Shown here: positions 25,971 to 34,155 of the stretch, one piece after another | Layout of the letters: every line of letters starts with the position of its first letter | Numbering within the stretch: position 1 is the stretch's first letter | DNA from: Accumulibacter sp. | GTDB lineage: Bacteria > Pseudomonadota > Gammaproteobacteria > Burkholderiales > Rhodocyclaceae | DNA length: 64,000 nt | Assembly: GCA_017302455.1 (NCBI GenBank) | Contig: JAFLDO010000012.1 | Location: 37,376-101,375 of the forward strand | Reading direction: 5' to 3' | Made by a program: the position numbers and the translations under genes | The notes under the pieces: generated by a model | What the model was told of the DNA's origin: nothing | The model's database searches: none | What the model saw: only the letters and a program-made list of their open reading frames with translations

Positions 25971-26726
25971 TCAGCCGCCATTGAGGAAGGCATCGGGAAT
26001 GTCGTAGCGCTCGTTGTCGCTGACCTTGACCACCGTTACGTCGCCCTGCCGCGTGGCCGTCACCGGATCCATCGTGTCGGCGGCCAGCGGCTTGCCCTGC
26101 ACGAACAGGATGCGCCGCTGCACCCCGCTGCTACCGATCGCCTCGAAGGTGGCGGTGCCGTCGTTGCCGCGGCGGATGACGCCCGCGTCGCACGCCTTCA
26201 CGTCCGGCTGGTAGGGCAGCGTGCACGGCACCCTGGCCGTCGCGTGGTACGCCTTACCGGCGACCTTGGCGTCGCTCGCCGCGGACAGTGGCGGCAGCGG
26301 CTTGCCGGTCACCGCCACGCTCAGCGCGTACTTCGACGACTCGTTCCGGCGCGCCGCCGGACGCATCAGGTAGACGCGGATCGCATAGTCGCCGTCGGCC
26401 GGCAGGACGCCGGACCAGGACTGCTCCGCGCTCATGTTGCCGGCGTACATCGCGGCGTTGGCCGAGCCGGGGGGAAGTACGTTGAAGTAGTTCTGGAGGT
26501 TGCTCCCCTGCAGCTTCACCTGCAGCGTCTGGCCGGCCGCCGCCCGTACCAGGTAGTCGACTTCGGCGTAGCCCTTCAAGCTGCCCTTGATCGTCGCCGA
26601 CGATGCGCCCTGGGCGAAGGCCACGCGCTCCCGGCGCGGGGGTGGCGGCCCCTCGGCGGCCAGGAGCGAGCCGGCCAGGAGCAGAGCTGCCGAGGCGGCG
26701 AGCGCCCGCGTGGTCATCGTCTTCAT
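25971..26726 (-). CDS. Periplasmic protein with PliG-like (g-type lysozyme inhibitor-like) domain
   Basis: A 251-residue protein with a Sec signal peptide (TRALAASAALLLAGSLLAAEG). Residues about 35-140 resemble the lysozyme inhibitor PliG/YcgK: VAFAQGASSATIKGSLKGYAEVDYLV, then GDYAIRVYLMRPAARRNESSKYALSV. The C-terminal 100 residues, with two cysteines (C173 and C185 region), form a separate beta-rich domain that I do not recognise. Lysozyme inhibition or general surface binding is possible by family. It starts 20 nt after an M13 peptidase remnant, perhaps in one transcript. Confidence 0.6.
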   Translation of the reverse strand: MKTMTTRALAASAALLLAGSLLAAEGPPPPRRERVAFAQGASSATIKGSLKGYAEVDYLVRAAAGQTLQVKLQGSNLQNYFNVLPPGSANAAMYAGNMSAEQSWSGVLPADGDYAIRVYLMRPAARRNESSKYALSVAVTGKPLPPLSAASDAKVAGKAYHATARVPCTLPYQPDVKACDAGVIRRGNDGTATFEAIGSSGVQRRILFVQGKPLAADTMDPVTATRQGDVTVVKVSDNERYDIPDAFLNGG

Positions 26727-26746
26727 GGCATGCCTTTACTAAATCG

Positions 26747-27136
26747 TCACCGGTCGTTCGGGTCGAGCCACATGCGGTCGCCGGCGCGGATGGCGAACGC
26801 CTCGTAGAACGCCTTATCGTGCGGCGACGGTGCGGCCATCCGGTACACGCCCCGCGGGTGGCCGTCGACCGGCAGCTTCTGCCGCAGCGCGCCCTCGTTC
26901 ACCTTGTCGGCCCACAACGGCGGCCACGCCAGAAAGCAGCGCGGCGGCGGCCTGACGTCCTTGCCGAAGAGCACGACGCTGAAGGCGGCGTCCGGCGCAT
27001 CGACGGCCGGCGTCAGGTAGGGCGCCGTCCTGCGCAGCAGCTCGTACTGGACGGACGCGCCGGTCGGCTCCGGCGAATACTCGGCGAGGATGGCATTGCG
27101 CTCGCGCAGCGCCACGTCGCCGACGTGGATCGTCAT
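26747..27136 (-). pseudogene. C-terminal remnant of an M13 (neprilysin-like) peptidase
   Basis: A 129-residue frame. Its last 65 residues (CFLAWPPLWADKVNEGALRQKL...KAFYEAFAIRAGDRMWLDPNDR) match the C-terminal end of M13 metallopeptidases, which normally exceed 600 residues. The catalytic HExxH and ExxxD parts are absent. The first 64 residues do not look like M13. The family normally ends in RVTIW or similar; here the frame stops at R, but a -1 shift at the last codons gives V-T-I and a stop, hinting at a small indel. It is probably not a functional peptidase. Confidence 0.5.
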
Positions 27137-27180
27137 CCGGGTGCGGGCCTGCTTTGACTCGGTCGTCCTGACTCTCGCTA

Positions 27181-28062
27181 TCAGGCAGTTCCTTGCCGAC
27201 GCAAGGCCTCGATCCGTTCCTCCAGCGGTGGATGCGTCATGAACAGGCGTTTGATGCCACCACCGCCACCGCCACTGATGCCGAAGGCAGCCAGCTTGTC
27301 CGGCAGGGGTCCGGGATGCAGCGAGTTCAGCCGTTCCAGCGCGGCGATCATGTTCGGGCGCCCGGCAAGGCTGGCGCCGCCCCGGTCAGCGTGGAATTCG
27401 CGCTGACGCGAGAAGTACATGACGATGATCGAGGCCAGGACGCCCAGCACCAGCTCGGCAACGATCATGGTGACGAAGAAGGCCGGCCCTTGGCCGCGCT
27501 CGGTCTTGAACACGATCCGATCCACGAGGTGGCCGATAACGCGCGAGAGGAACATGACGAAGGTGTTCACCACGCCCTGGATCAGCGCCAGCGTGACCAT
27601 GTCGCCGTTGGCCACGTGGGCGATTTCGTGACCGATGACGGCTTCGGCTTCACTCCTCGACATCTGCTGCAACAGCCCGCTGGAGATCGCGACCAGCGAA
27701 CTGTTCCTGGTCATGCCGGTGGCGAAGGCGTTGACCTCGGGCGCGTCGTAAATGCCGACCTCGGGCATCTTGATGCCGGCTTCCGCCGAATACTTGCGCA
27801 CGGTCTCGAACAGCCAGAATTCGGTCGAGTTGCTGGGAGTCTCGATGACCTGTACGCCCATGGCTTTCTTCGCCGACCACTTGGAAATGGCGAGCGAAAT
27901 GAAGGAACCGCCGAAGCCCATGACCGCGGCGAAGATCAGCAGCGAGGTGAGATTCAGGCCGTTGGCGTTGAGGTAGGGTTCGACACCCAGGAGGCGCATG
28001 GTGACGGACAGAACGAGCACGATGGCCAGGTTGGTGGCGAGGAACAGGACAATGCGTTTCAT
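27181..28062 (-). CDS. htpX: HtpX membrane zinc protease
   Basis: A 293-residue M48 family protease. Two N-terminal membrane helices ([37 protein letters not shown]) precede the zinc site HEIAH (in [14 protein letters not shown]), and two more helices follow it. The third ligand is in [10 protein letters not shown]. The family degrades misfolded inner-membrane proteins, partly overlapping with FtsH. It is the last gene of a co-directional stress block; the sodium channel gene ends 21 nt before it. Confidence 0.96.
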   Translation of the reverse strand: MKRIVLFLATNLAIVLVLSVTMRLLGVEPYLNANGLNLTSLLIFAAVMGFGGSFISLAISKWSAKKAMGVQVIETPSNSTEFWLFETVRKYSAEAGIKMPEVGIYDAPEVNAFATGMTRNSSLVAISSGLLQQMSRSEAEAVIGHEIAHVANGDMVTLALIQGVVNTFVMFLSRVIGHLVDRIVFKTERGQGPAFFVTMIVAELVLGVLASIIVMYFSRQREFHADRGGASLAGRPNMIAALERLNSLHPGPLPDKLAAFGISGGGGGGIKRLFMTHPPLEERIEALRRQGTA

Positions 28063-28083
28063 GGTTTCTCCTTGGGCTGTGGT

Positions 28084-28947
28084 TCAGCGTGGCGATGCGG
28101 CGGTGGTCGGCAGCAGCGCTTTCAGTTCACGGATTTCGTCGCGCAGGCCGCGCATTTCGGCATGCAGGTCGGCTTCGATGTGTTGGCGCGCCATGTCTAC
28201 AGCCTCGTTTGCAGCGTGCTGCTCAGCCTCATTGTAGCTTTGCATGGCGTTGACGATGATGGCGATGAACAGGTTGAGCATGGTGAAGGTGGCGACCAGG
28301 ATGAAGGGCACGAAGAAAGCCCAGGCGTAGGGAAATCTCTCCATCACGGGACGGGCGATGCCCATTGACCAGCTTTCCAGAGTCATGATCTGGAACAGGG
28401 TATAGAGCGAGCGACCGATGTCGCCGAACCATTCCGGGTGGGTCGTGGCGAAAAGGTTGGTGGCGATCACGGCGAAGACGTAGTAGATGATCAGCAGCAC
28501 CAGGACGATCGAGCCCAGCCCCGGAATCGCCGCGAGCAAGGCACCGACCACGCGCCGCATCGACGGTACCATGGTCAGGAGACGCAGCACGCGCAGCACG
28601 CGCAGGGCGCGCAGTACGGCCAGCGGGCCGATGGCGGGGACCAGCGCGATGGCGACTACGGCGAAGTCGAACACACTCCACGGGTCGCGCCAGAAAGCCG
28701 CACGGTGGGCATGGAGGCGCAAGACGATTTCGACGACGAACACCGCCAGGATGGCACGATCGAGCCCAAGGATCAGCCCGCCGGCCGCCGCCATCGCGCC
28801 GGCCGAGGTTTCCAGGCCAAGCAGGGCGGCATTGAGCAGGATCAGCACGATGATGAAGTTCTGCACACGCGGCTGTTCGATCCAGGCGCGTACCCGCTGG
28901 CGCCCGTCGGGGGCCGGGAGGTCGCTGATGTTGGCTTTGGCGCTCAT
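28084..28947 (-). CDS. Bacterial voltage-gated sodium channel (NaChBac type)
   Basis: A 287-residue, six-helix channel subunit that would form a tetramer. The start chosen is the M of MSAKANISD at 28947, 1 nt from the end of the yqaA-like gene. S4 has arginines every third residue (R113, R116, R119, R122). The pore contains FQIMTLESWSMG, with the TLESWS filter (E191) that gives sodium selectivity in NaChBac/NavAb. The C terminus is an amphipathic coiled coil (residues about 240-287), as in known Nav channels. It sits among membrane-stress genes and near nhaR, so a link to sodium homeostasis is plausible. Confidence 0.92.
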   Translation of the reverse strand: MSAKANISDLPAPDGRQRVRAWIEQPRVQNFIIVLILLNAALLGLETSAGAMAAAGGLILGLDRAILAVFVVEIVLRLHAHRAAFWRDPWSVFDFAVVAIALVPAIGPLAVLRALRVLRVLRLLTMVPSMRRVVGALLAAIPGLGSIVLVLLIIYYVFAVIATNLFATTHPEWFGDIGRSLYTLFQIMTLESWSMGIARPVMERFPYAWAFFVPFILVATFTMLNLFIAIIVNAMQSYNEAEQHAANEAVDMARQHIEADLHAEMRGLRDEIRELKALLPTTAASPR

Positions 28948-28948
28948 G

Positions 28949-29524
28949 TCAGCGATACGCCAGCACGACCAGCGCGAGCAGCGCGACGGTGGCCCAGCCC
29001 AGGCGGTCCACATGGCGGTGCAAGGCCGCTTCCATGCGCGCACCGCCCCAGGCCATCAGGGCAGCCACGAGGAAGAAGCGCGCGCCGCGCCCGATCAGTG
29101 AAGCCAGGGTGAAGGGTAGCAGGGCCATCGACAGGGCGCCGGCAGCGATGGTGAACATCTTGTAGGGAATCGGCGAGAAACCGGCGATGAACACCGCCCA
29201 GAAACCCCAGCGCCCGAACCATTCGACGGCGGTCTGATAGGCCGGCCAGTAACGGCTGTCCTGCAACCACGGCAGGACGGCGTCGGTGGCCAGGTGGCCG
29301 ATGGCATAGCCGAAGAGCCCGCCGGCCACCGACGTCAGGGTGGTCAGCAGGGCGAGACGCCACGCCTGGCGTGGATTCGCCAGGCACATCGGCGCCAGCA
29401 TCACATCGGGCGGGATGGGGAAGAACGAGGACTCGGCGAAGCTCATGCCGCCCAGGTACCAGGGCGCATGCGGATGCCGCGACCAGACCATGGCGCGGCG
29501 GTAGAGCGGCGAAAACAGCCTCAT
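28949..29524 (-). CDS. YqaA/DedA-family membrane protein
   Basis: A 191-residue membrane protein starting at MRLFSPLYRRAM (29524), with the start overlapping the DUF2062 stop as ATGA. It contains the VTT/DedA-like motif ESSFFPIPPDVMLAPM and FIAGFSPIPYKMFTIAAGA, the second matching the G-x-P-x-P region of the family. These proteins influence envelope integrity and lipid or proton balance; the substrate is unknown. It has about five membrane helices. Confidence 0.85.
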   Translation of the reverse strand: MRLFSPLYRRAMVWSRHPHAPWYLGGMSFAESSFFPIPPDVMLAPMCLANPRQAWRLALLTTLTSVAGGLFGYAIGHLATDAVLPWLQDSRYWPAYQTAVEWFGRWGFWAVFIAGFSPIPYKMFTIAAGALSMALLPFTLASLIGRGARFFLVAALMAWGGARMEAALHRHVDRLGWATVALLALVVLAYR

Positions 29525-30033
29525 GGGCGAGCACTCCGTCGTTTTGTGGAGACGCGCCAGATCCATACCTGGGAGATCAGCAGGTAACTGGCGACGGCGG
29601 CGAAGCTGGCCGCGATCGCCAGGCCGGCGAACAGCGGTATGCCGATCGCCCCGAGATTTGCCCCGATACTGGTGGGGTCAGCCAAGGAGATCGCTGCTGT
29701 GGGGGAAGCACCCGTCGCCCAGGCGCCCAGGTGATAGGCGGCGTAGTAGATGGGCGGAACGGTCAGCGGGTTGGTCACCAGAGTGCCGGCGGCGGCGACC
29801 GCCACATTGGCGCGCAGGAACACCGCTACCGCAGCGGCGAGCAGGATCTGGGCAAGCGGAATCAGGAAGCCGATGAACAGGCCGATCGCCACGCCCATGG
29901 CGACGCCCCGGCGCGACCAGTGCCACAGCTTCGGATCCGCGAGATAGGGCGCCAGTCCGCGCAGCCAGGGGTTGGCGGCGAGTTGCTCGCGGCTGGGCAC
30001 CAGTGCCCGCAGGCGTTGGATCAGGGCAGACAT
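29521..30033 (-). CDS. DUF2062 inner-membrane protein
   Basis: A 170-residue protein with the ATG at 30033 as start; a TTG at 30042 is possible. WSRRGVAMGVAIGLFIGFLIPLAQILLAAAVAVFLRANVAVAAAGTLVTNPLTVPPIYY is the DUF2062 signature with two hydrophobic hairpins and the NPLT-P-x-Y motif. Function is unknown. It is coupled by a 4-nt overlap to the downstream yqaA-like gene and starts 5 nt after yccA. Confidence 0.85.
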   Translation of the reverse strand: MSALIQRLRALVPSREQLAANPWLRGLAPYLADPKLWHWSRRGVAMGVAIGLFIGFLIPLAQILLAAAVAVFLRANVAVAAAGTLVTNPLTVPPIYYAAYHLGAWATGASPTAAISLADPTSIGANLGAIGIPLFAGLAIAASFAAVASYLLISQVWIWRVSTKRRSARP

Positions 30034-30038
30034 CGTTC

Positions 30039-30719
30039 TCAATCGTCCCCGCTCATGAACCCGAGCAGTTGCAGCAGGCTGGTGAAGAGATTGAAGATGG
30101 CGACGAACAGGGTCACGGTGGCCAGCAGGTAGTTGGTCTCGCCGCCGTGGATGATGTTGCTCGTTTCATAGAGGATGAGTGCGGACATCAGCAGCACGAA
30201 GGCGGCCGAGACGGTCAGCGACAACGCGGGAATCTCGAAGAAGATCGCCGCCAGGCCGGCAAGGAAGGCGAGCAGGATGCCGACCATCAGGAAGCCACCC
30301 ATGAAGCTGAAGTCCTTCTTCGTCGTCAGGGCGTAGGCCGACAGCCCGATGAAGATCGCGGCGGTACCGCCCATCGCCTGCATGACGATTTCGCCACCGT
30401 TGGGCAGGCCGAGATAGCGGCTGACGATGGGGCCGAGCGTATAGCCCATGAAACCGGTCAGGGCGAAGATGGAGAGAATCCCCCAGCCGCTGTCCTTGAA
30501 TTTATGGACGGCGAACAACAGGCCGAAGAAGCCGACCAGCGTGATGATCAGGCCCGGATGCGGCAGTTTCAGCGCCACCGACGCGGCGGCGGTGACGGCG
30601 GCGAACAGGAGCGTCATCGACAGCAGCATGTAGGTGTTGCGGATCACCTTGTTGGTGGCGAGGATGGATGCGGCGCCGCCGTGCGGCAGGGCGACGTCCT
30701 GGGTTCTCGGATAGTGCAT
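30039..30719 (-). CDS. yccA: YccA-like Bax inhibitor-1 family membrane protein
   Basis: A 226-residue protein with seven membrane helices, from NTYMLLSMTLLFAAVTAAASVAL through SLLQLLGFMSGDD. YETSNIIHGGETNYLLATVTLFVAIFNLF is the conserved C-terminal half of the BI-1/TMBIM family. In E. coli YccA modulates FtsH. Its co-location with htpX, another membrane quality-control factor, supports such a role. A 96-nt gap follows uspA, so a separate promoter is possible. Confidence 0.92.
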   Translation of the reverse strand: MHYPRTQDVALPHGGAASILATNKVIRNTYMLLSMTLLFAAVTAAASVALKLPHPGLIITLVGFFGLLFAVHKFKDSGWGILSIFALTGFMGYTLGPIVSRYLGLPNGGEIVMQAMGGTAAIFIGLSAYALTTKKDFSFMGGFLMVGILLAFLAGLAAIFFEIPALSLTVSAAFVLLMSALILYETSNIIHGGETNYLLATVTLFVAIFNLFTSLLQLLGFMSGDD

Positions 30720-30815
30720 TACAGTCTCCTGTGGTTGAAGAAAGGGGCTCTCAAGAAATCGGCGCTGGCGGGGCGGCGTCGACCGGCAGCGCGTGCAAGC
30801 TGAGGACAGCGATGT

Positions 30816-31322
30816 TCATGGCACTACCGCCAAGGCTGGACCACCCTGGTGCATGAGTTTGCTGGTTACGGACCCGAGCAGCAGGCTTTCCGTGACACCG
30901 AGACCGCGACTGCCGATGACGATGCGGCTGCACTGAAGCTGTCCGGCCAGGTGCAGGATTCCCTCGGCAACGTCACCCATCACGACATGTAGCCGCCACG
31001 GATGTCCTTTCGCGTCGAGCAGCGCGCGCGCCCGTTCGGTGGCCAGCCAGGCGCGGTGCGCCAGTTTCGCCTCTGCGGCTTCCCTGGAAAGCCACGGCTG
31101 CACATGCACGAGATGCAGAGCGCAGGCGTTAATGGTTTGGGCCTGCTGCGCGGCATGGGCGACGGCGCGCAGGGCGCTGTCCGAGCCGTCGACCGCGACC
31201 AGCCAGGGATTCGTTTCCGGCGTCGCCGGCGGCGGCACGCTGTCGAAGGCGAGGCCGACCAGGCGGCCGTCGTTGTCGCGCTCGGAAGTGATGGGGACGG
31301 GAAGATCGGGCAATTGGCTCAT
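30816..31322 (-). CDS. Universal stress protein, UspA family
   Basis: A 168-residue protein starting MSQLPDLPVP, overlapping the terC stop (ATGA). NPWLVAVDGSDSALRAVAHA is the Usp opening, and VIGSRGLGVTESLLLGSVTSKLM has the G-x2-G-x9-G-S pattern of ATP-binding Usp proteins. The first 40 residues are an extra, low-conservation lead. Its coupling to TerC suggests the pair act together in stress. Confidence 0.9.
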   Translation of the reverse strand: MSQLPDLPVPITSERDNDGRLVGLAFDSVPPPATPETNPWLVAVDGSDSALRAVAHAAQQAQTINACALHLVHVQPWLSREAAEAKLAHRAWLATERARALLDAKGHPWRLHVVMGDVAEGILHLAGQLQCSRIVIGSRGLGVTESLLLGSVTSKLMHQGGPALAVVP

Positions 31323-32302
31323 GCGTCTTCTCCAGCGGCGGCAGCATGGGGTTTCGACAGGGCAAGACTGGCCACGACCGATACGGCGATGATGCTGCCG
31401 ACGATGGACAGCGACCACTGGATCGGCATGTGGAACCAGGGCGTGGCGAGCATCTTGCCGCCGATGAAGACCAGCACGATGGCCAGACCGTACTTGAGCA
31501 GACGGAATCGATCCGCCATGTCGGCCAGCAGGAAGTACAGCGCGCGCAGACCCATGATGGCGAAGATGTTCGAGGTGAACACGATGAACGGGTCCGTCGT
31601 CACGGCAAAGATGGCCGGGATGCTGTCCACCGCGAACACCACGTCGCTGGCCTCGATCAGCACCAGGACCAGGAACATCGGGGTCGCCCACAGGATGCCG
31701 TTCTGGCGCACGAAGAAGGACTCGCCGTGGAAGTTCGGCGTGATGCGCAGGTGCCCGCGCAACCAGCGCAAGAGCGGGTTGCGCTCGAGGTCGGGCTCGG
31801 CTTCGGCAAAGATCAACATCTTGATGCCGGTGACGACCAGGAAGGCGCCGAAGACATAGAGGATCCAGGCGAACTGCGTCACCAGCCAGACGCCGGCGAG
31901 GATCATTCCCGCGCGCATGACGATGGCCCCGAGCACGCCGTAGAGCAGTACGCGGCGCTGCAACTCGGGCGGCACGGCGAAGTAGCCGAAGATCATGACG
32001 AAGACGAACATGTTGTCGACCGACAGCGACTGTTCGATCAGGTAGCCGGCGAGGAATTCCAGCGTCTTCTTGTGCGCCACCTCGGCGCCCAGCGTGCCGT
32101 TGAGGTACCACCAGAGCAGGCCGGCGAAGGCAAGCGCCAGACAGACCCAGGCGATCACCCAGGCCAGAGCCTCCTTGACGGAGACCTTGTGCGACTTGTG
32201 GCCGCCGAAGACGAACAGATCCAGCGCCAGCATGGCAATGACGAAGGCGATGAAGCCGGCCCACATCGGGCCGGTGGCGAAACTGTCGATGCTGGCGGTC
32301 AT
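31319..32302 (-). CDS. TerC/Alx-family membrane protein (probable metal exporter)
   Basis: A 327-residue protein with about nine membrane helices. The start is MTASIDSFATGPMWAG (32302). SLSVDNMFVFVMIF and LVLIEASDVVFAVDSIPAIFAVTTDPFIVFTSNIFAIMGLRALYF carry the paired aspartate motifs of TerC/Alx, a family that moves manganese. I looked for a yybP-ykoY riboswitch upstream and did not recognise one. Instead a small ORF with hexamer repeats ends in an ATGA overlap with this start. Confidence 0.93.
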   Translation of the reverse strand: MTASIDSFATGPMWAGFIAFVIAMLALDLFVFGGHKSHKVSVKEALAWVIAWVCLALAFAGLLWWYLNGTLGAEVAHKKTLEFLAGYLIEQSLSVDNMFVFVMIFGYFAVPPELQRRVLLYGVLGAIVMRAGMILAGVWLVTQFAWILYVFGAFLVVTGIKMLIFAEAEPDLERNPLLRWLRGHLRITPNFHGESFFVRQNGILWATPMFLVLVLIEASDVVFAVDSIPAIFAVTTDPFIVFTSNIFAIMGLRALYFLLADMADRFRLLKYGLAIVLVFIGGKMLATPWFHMPIQWSLSIVGSIIAVSVVASLALSKPHAAAAGEDA

Positions 32303-32481
32303 GCCGGACCTCCTTGTTGGCCGCGGAGCATGGCCATGTCCCGGCCAGCAGCAAGCGTCGCGGCCGTCTGTTGAAACCGCAGCAGAGACTGTGTCTGCAT
32401 CTGCATCTGGGTCTGCGTCTGCGTCTTTCTGGCGGGGCCGAGCCGACTCGCGAAGGCGTCGCACAACGCGTTGGTGCTCAT
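32299..32481 (-). CDS. Putative 60-residue leader ORF with hexamer repeats, upstream of terC
   Basis: ATG at 32481 is preceded by GAGGGG at suitable spacing. The frame encodes 60 residues beginning MSTNALCDAFASRLGPARK, followed by a TQTQTQMQMQTQ stretch made by CAGACG/CAGATG hexamer units. Its stop overlaps the terC start as ATGA, so translation could be coupled. No family is recognised. It may be a regulatory leader peptide or chance. Confidence 0.4.
   Translation of the reverse strand: MSTNALCDAFASRLGPARKTQTQTQMQMQTQSLLRFQQTAATLAAGRDMAMLRGQQGGPA
32388..32429 (-). repeat. Hexanucleotide tandem repeat before terC
   Basis: On the + strand TCTGCA, TCTGCA, TCTGGG, TCTGCG, TCTGCG and related hexamers run end to end. 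The unit is a multiple of three, so copy-number change would lengthen but not break the small ORF that contains it. Confidence 0.7.
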
Positions 32482-32636
32482 CGTTCGCCCCTCGTGCAAT
32501 ACGCTTTGGCCGCCTGAGCCGGCGCACAGGGGCTGGCGAAGGAGGAGGCCAAGCCGCTGGCGGTGCCGCCGGTCTTGCCTGACGCCTTGGCAGCCGGTTT
32601 GTCGAGCAGAGCGCCGAGCAGTTTGCGACCGATCTC

Positions 32637-32993
32637 TCATTCCGCTTCGGCGATCAGCGGTTGCTTGCGGGAAAGCGACAGGGCGCTGAACTGGCGACTG
32701 CGCGACAGCCGCCGATCGAGCGTGCGTCCGGCTCGTTCCGCCACGCGATCGATGGCGGCGTAGAGATCGGCCTCGGTGTCCTCGATGGCGACTGTCAAGG
32801 CGCCCTTGAGTCGTATTTCGATAGCGCAGCGTTTGTCGACGCCACCGCGCGGACCATTGACATCGGACAGGCGCACGACGATCCGCGATACCCTGTCGAG
32901 CCCGTGATTGAGCGCAAAGGCAAGACGACGGGCGACATGCTCGCGCAGCCCCTCGGTCAGGGTGAAGTCTTGCGCATGGATTTGAATGTTCAT
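32637..32993 (-). CDS. HPF/RaiA-family ribosome-associated protein
   Basis: A 118-residue protein starting MNIQIHAQDFTLTEGLREHVARRL. The beta-alpha-beta-beta-beta-alpha pattern with IEIRLKGALTVAIEDTEADLYAAIDRVAERAGRTLDRRLSR fits short hibernation-promoting factors. Such proteins bind the 30S subunit in stationary phase and help form or protect inactive ribosomes. It is divergent from nhaR across a 115-nt promoter region. The long-HPF C-terminal dimerisation domain is absent. Confidence 0.88.
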   Translation of the reverse strand: MNIQIHAQDFTLTEGLREHVARRLAFALNHGLDRVSRIVVRLSDVNGPRGGVDKRCAIEIRLKGALTVAIEDTEADLYAAIDRVAERAGRTLDRRLSRSRQFSALSLSRKQPLIAEAE

Positions 32994-33043
32994 GGAACCT
33001 CCTGGGGTTGGGTGCATCGGCAGGGCGAATTGTGGGCACCTTG

Positions 33044-33098
33044 ACTGTTCGTGGCAAACAGATAATAGTTAGCGCAACCTTCGAGAAATACGAACAGT
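33044..33098. promoter_or_regulatory. Inverted repeat in the hpf-nhaR divergent promoter region
   Basis: ACTGTTCGT (33044-33052) and ACGAACAGT (33090-33098) form a perfect 9-bp inverted repeat 37 nt apart. A TTGACT hexamer at 33041 and GATAAT at 33061 resemble promoter elements, with a short 14-nt spacing. The position next to a LysR-type gene suggests an NhaR operator. Confidence 0.45.
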
Positions 33099-33108
33099 GA
33101 GTAGCCCC

Positions 33109-34020
33109 ATGCTCAACTACAAGCACCTCCATTACTTTCTCGCCGTCGCCCGCTCGGGTGGCGTCATCCGCGCGGCGGAGCGTCTGCATCTGACGCCCCA
33201 GACGCTCTCCGGACAGATCGCCCAGTTCGAGGAACGACTCGGTGTGCCGTTGTTCCGCCGCGCCGGGCGTCGCCTCGAGCTGACCGAGGCCGGACGACTG
33301 GCGCAGTCCTATGCGGAGGAAATCTTTCAGACCGGTGCCGAGCTGGAGGAACTGCTGAGGAACGGCGGCGAGGAGCGCTTCATCACGTTTCGCGTTGGTA
33401 TCGCCGACGTGGTGCCCAAGTTCATCGCCCATCGCCTCCTCGCGCCGGTGCTGGAGCTACCCGAGGCGGTGCGCCTGGTGTGCCAGGAGGATCGTCTCGA
33501 CCGCCTGCTCGCCGATCTCGCCATCCACCGTCTGGACATGGTGCTCGCCGACCGGCCCATGCCGCCGGGAACGGATATCAAGGGTTACAGCCACCCGCTC
33601 GGGGAATCGGCGCTCGCCTTCATGGCGGCACCGGCGCTCGCCGCGCGGCTGATCGGTGAGTTCCCCGCTTGTCTGGACGGCGCGCGGCTGCTCCTGCCCG
33701 GCCGGGACAGTGCGCTCCATGGCGCCCTGCCGCGCTGGCTGGAGCGGCAGGGTCGGCACATGCGCATCGTCGGCGAATTCGACGACAGCGCCTTGATGAA
33801 AGCCTTCGGCGAAGCGGGTGCCGGGGTGTTTCCCGCGCCAGCGGCCAGCGTGCCGGACGTCATGGCCCACTACAAGGTCGTCAGCCTGGGCGAGACGGAA
33901 GACCTACGCGAGCGGTTCTTCCTGATTTCCGCAGAACGACGACTGACTCATCCCGCAGCGCGGGCGGTCAGCGAACATGCGCGGGCGGGGCTGTTCGCGC
34001 CAACACGAAGTGCTGCATAG
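33109..34020 (+). CDS. nhaR: LysR-type regulator NhaR
   Basis: A 303-residue protein from ATG 33109, giving MLNYKHLHYFLAVARSGGVIRAAERLHLTPQTLSGQIAQFEERLG, which is specifically NhaR-like (LTPQT followed by GQI). A GTG at 33097 would add four residues. In other bacteria NhaR activates nhaA in response to sodium and also controls stress and surface genes. The effector domain is intact. No nhaA is in the window; the nearby Nav channel and envelope-stress genes are possible targets. Confidence 0.88.
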   Translation: MLNYKHLHYFLAVARSGGVIRAAERLHLTPQTLSGQIAQFEERLGVPLFRRAGRRLELTEAGRLAQSYAEEIFQTGAELEELLRNGGEERFITFRVGIADVVPKFIAHRLLAPVLELPEAVRLVCQEDRLDRLLADLAIHRLDMVLADRPMPPGTDIKGYSHPLGESALAFMAAPALAARLIGEFPACLDGARLLLPGRDSALHGALPRWLERQGRHMRIVGEFDDSALMKAFGEAGAGVFPAPAASVPDVMAHYKVVSLGETEDLRERFFLISAERRLTHPAARAVSEHARAGLFAPTRSAA

Positions 34021-34155
34021 CGGCGCGGGAAAGGCAATCCAAGGGCACCGACAGGCACATGTGAGGCCCGATCACGAGGCGTCAATCGCGAAGTCGACCC
34101 CGGAAGCGCCGGACAGGTCATCCGCATCCCGCCCCGCTCAGCCACCTGCTCCTCG

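Noticed and set aside
25724..25993. 89-codon - strand frame over the antitoxin promoter
   Set aside because: Overlaps the antitoxin gene out of frame, with an Arg/Ser-rich tail and no recognisable domain.
32303..32636. yybP-ykoY manganese riboswitch upstream of terC
   Set aside because: I did not find the conserved loops; the region instead has the hexamer-repeat ORF.
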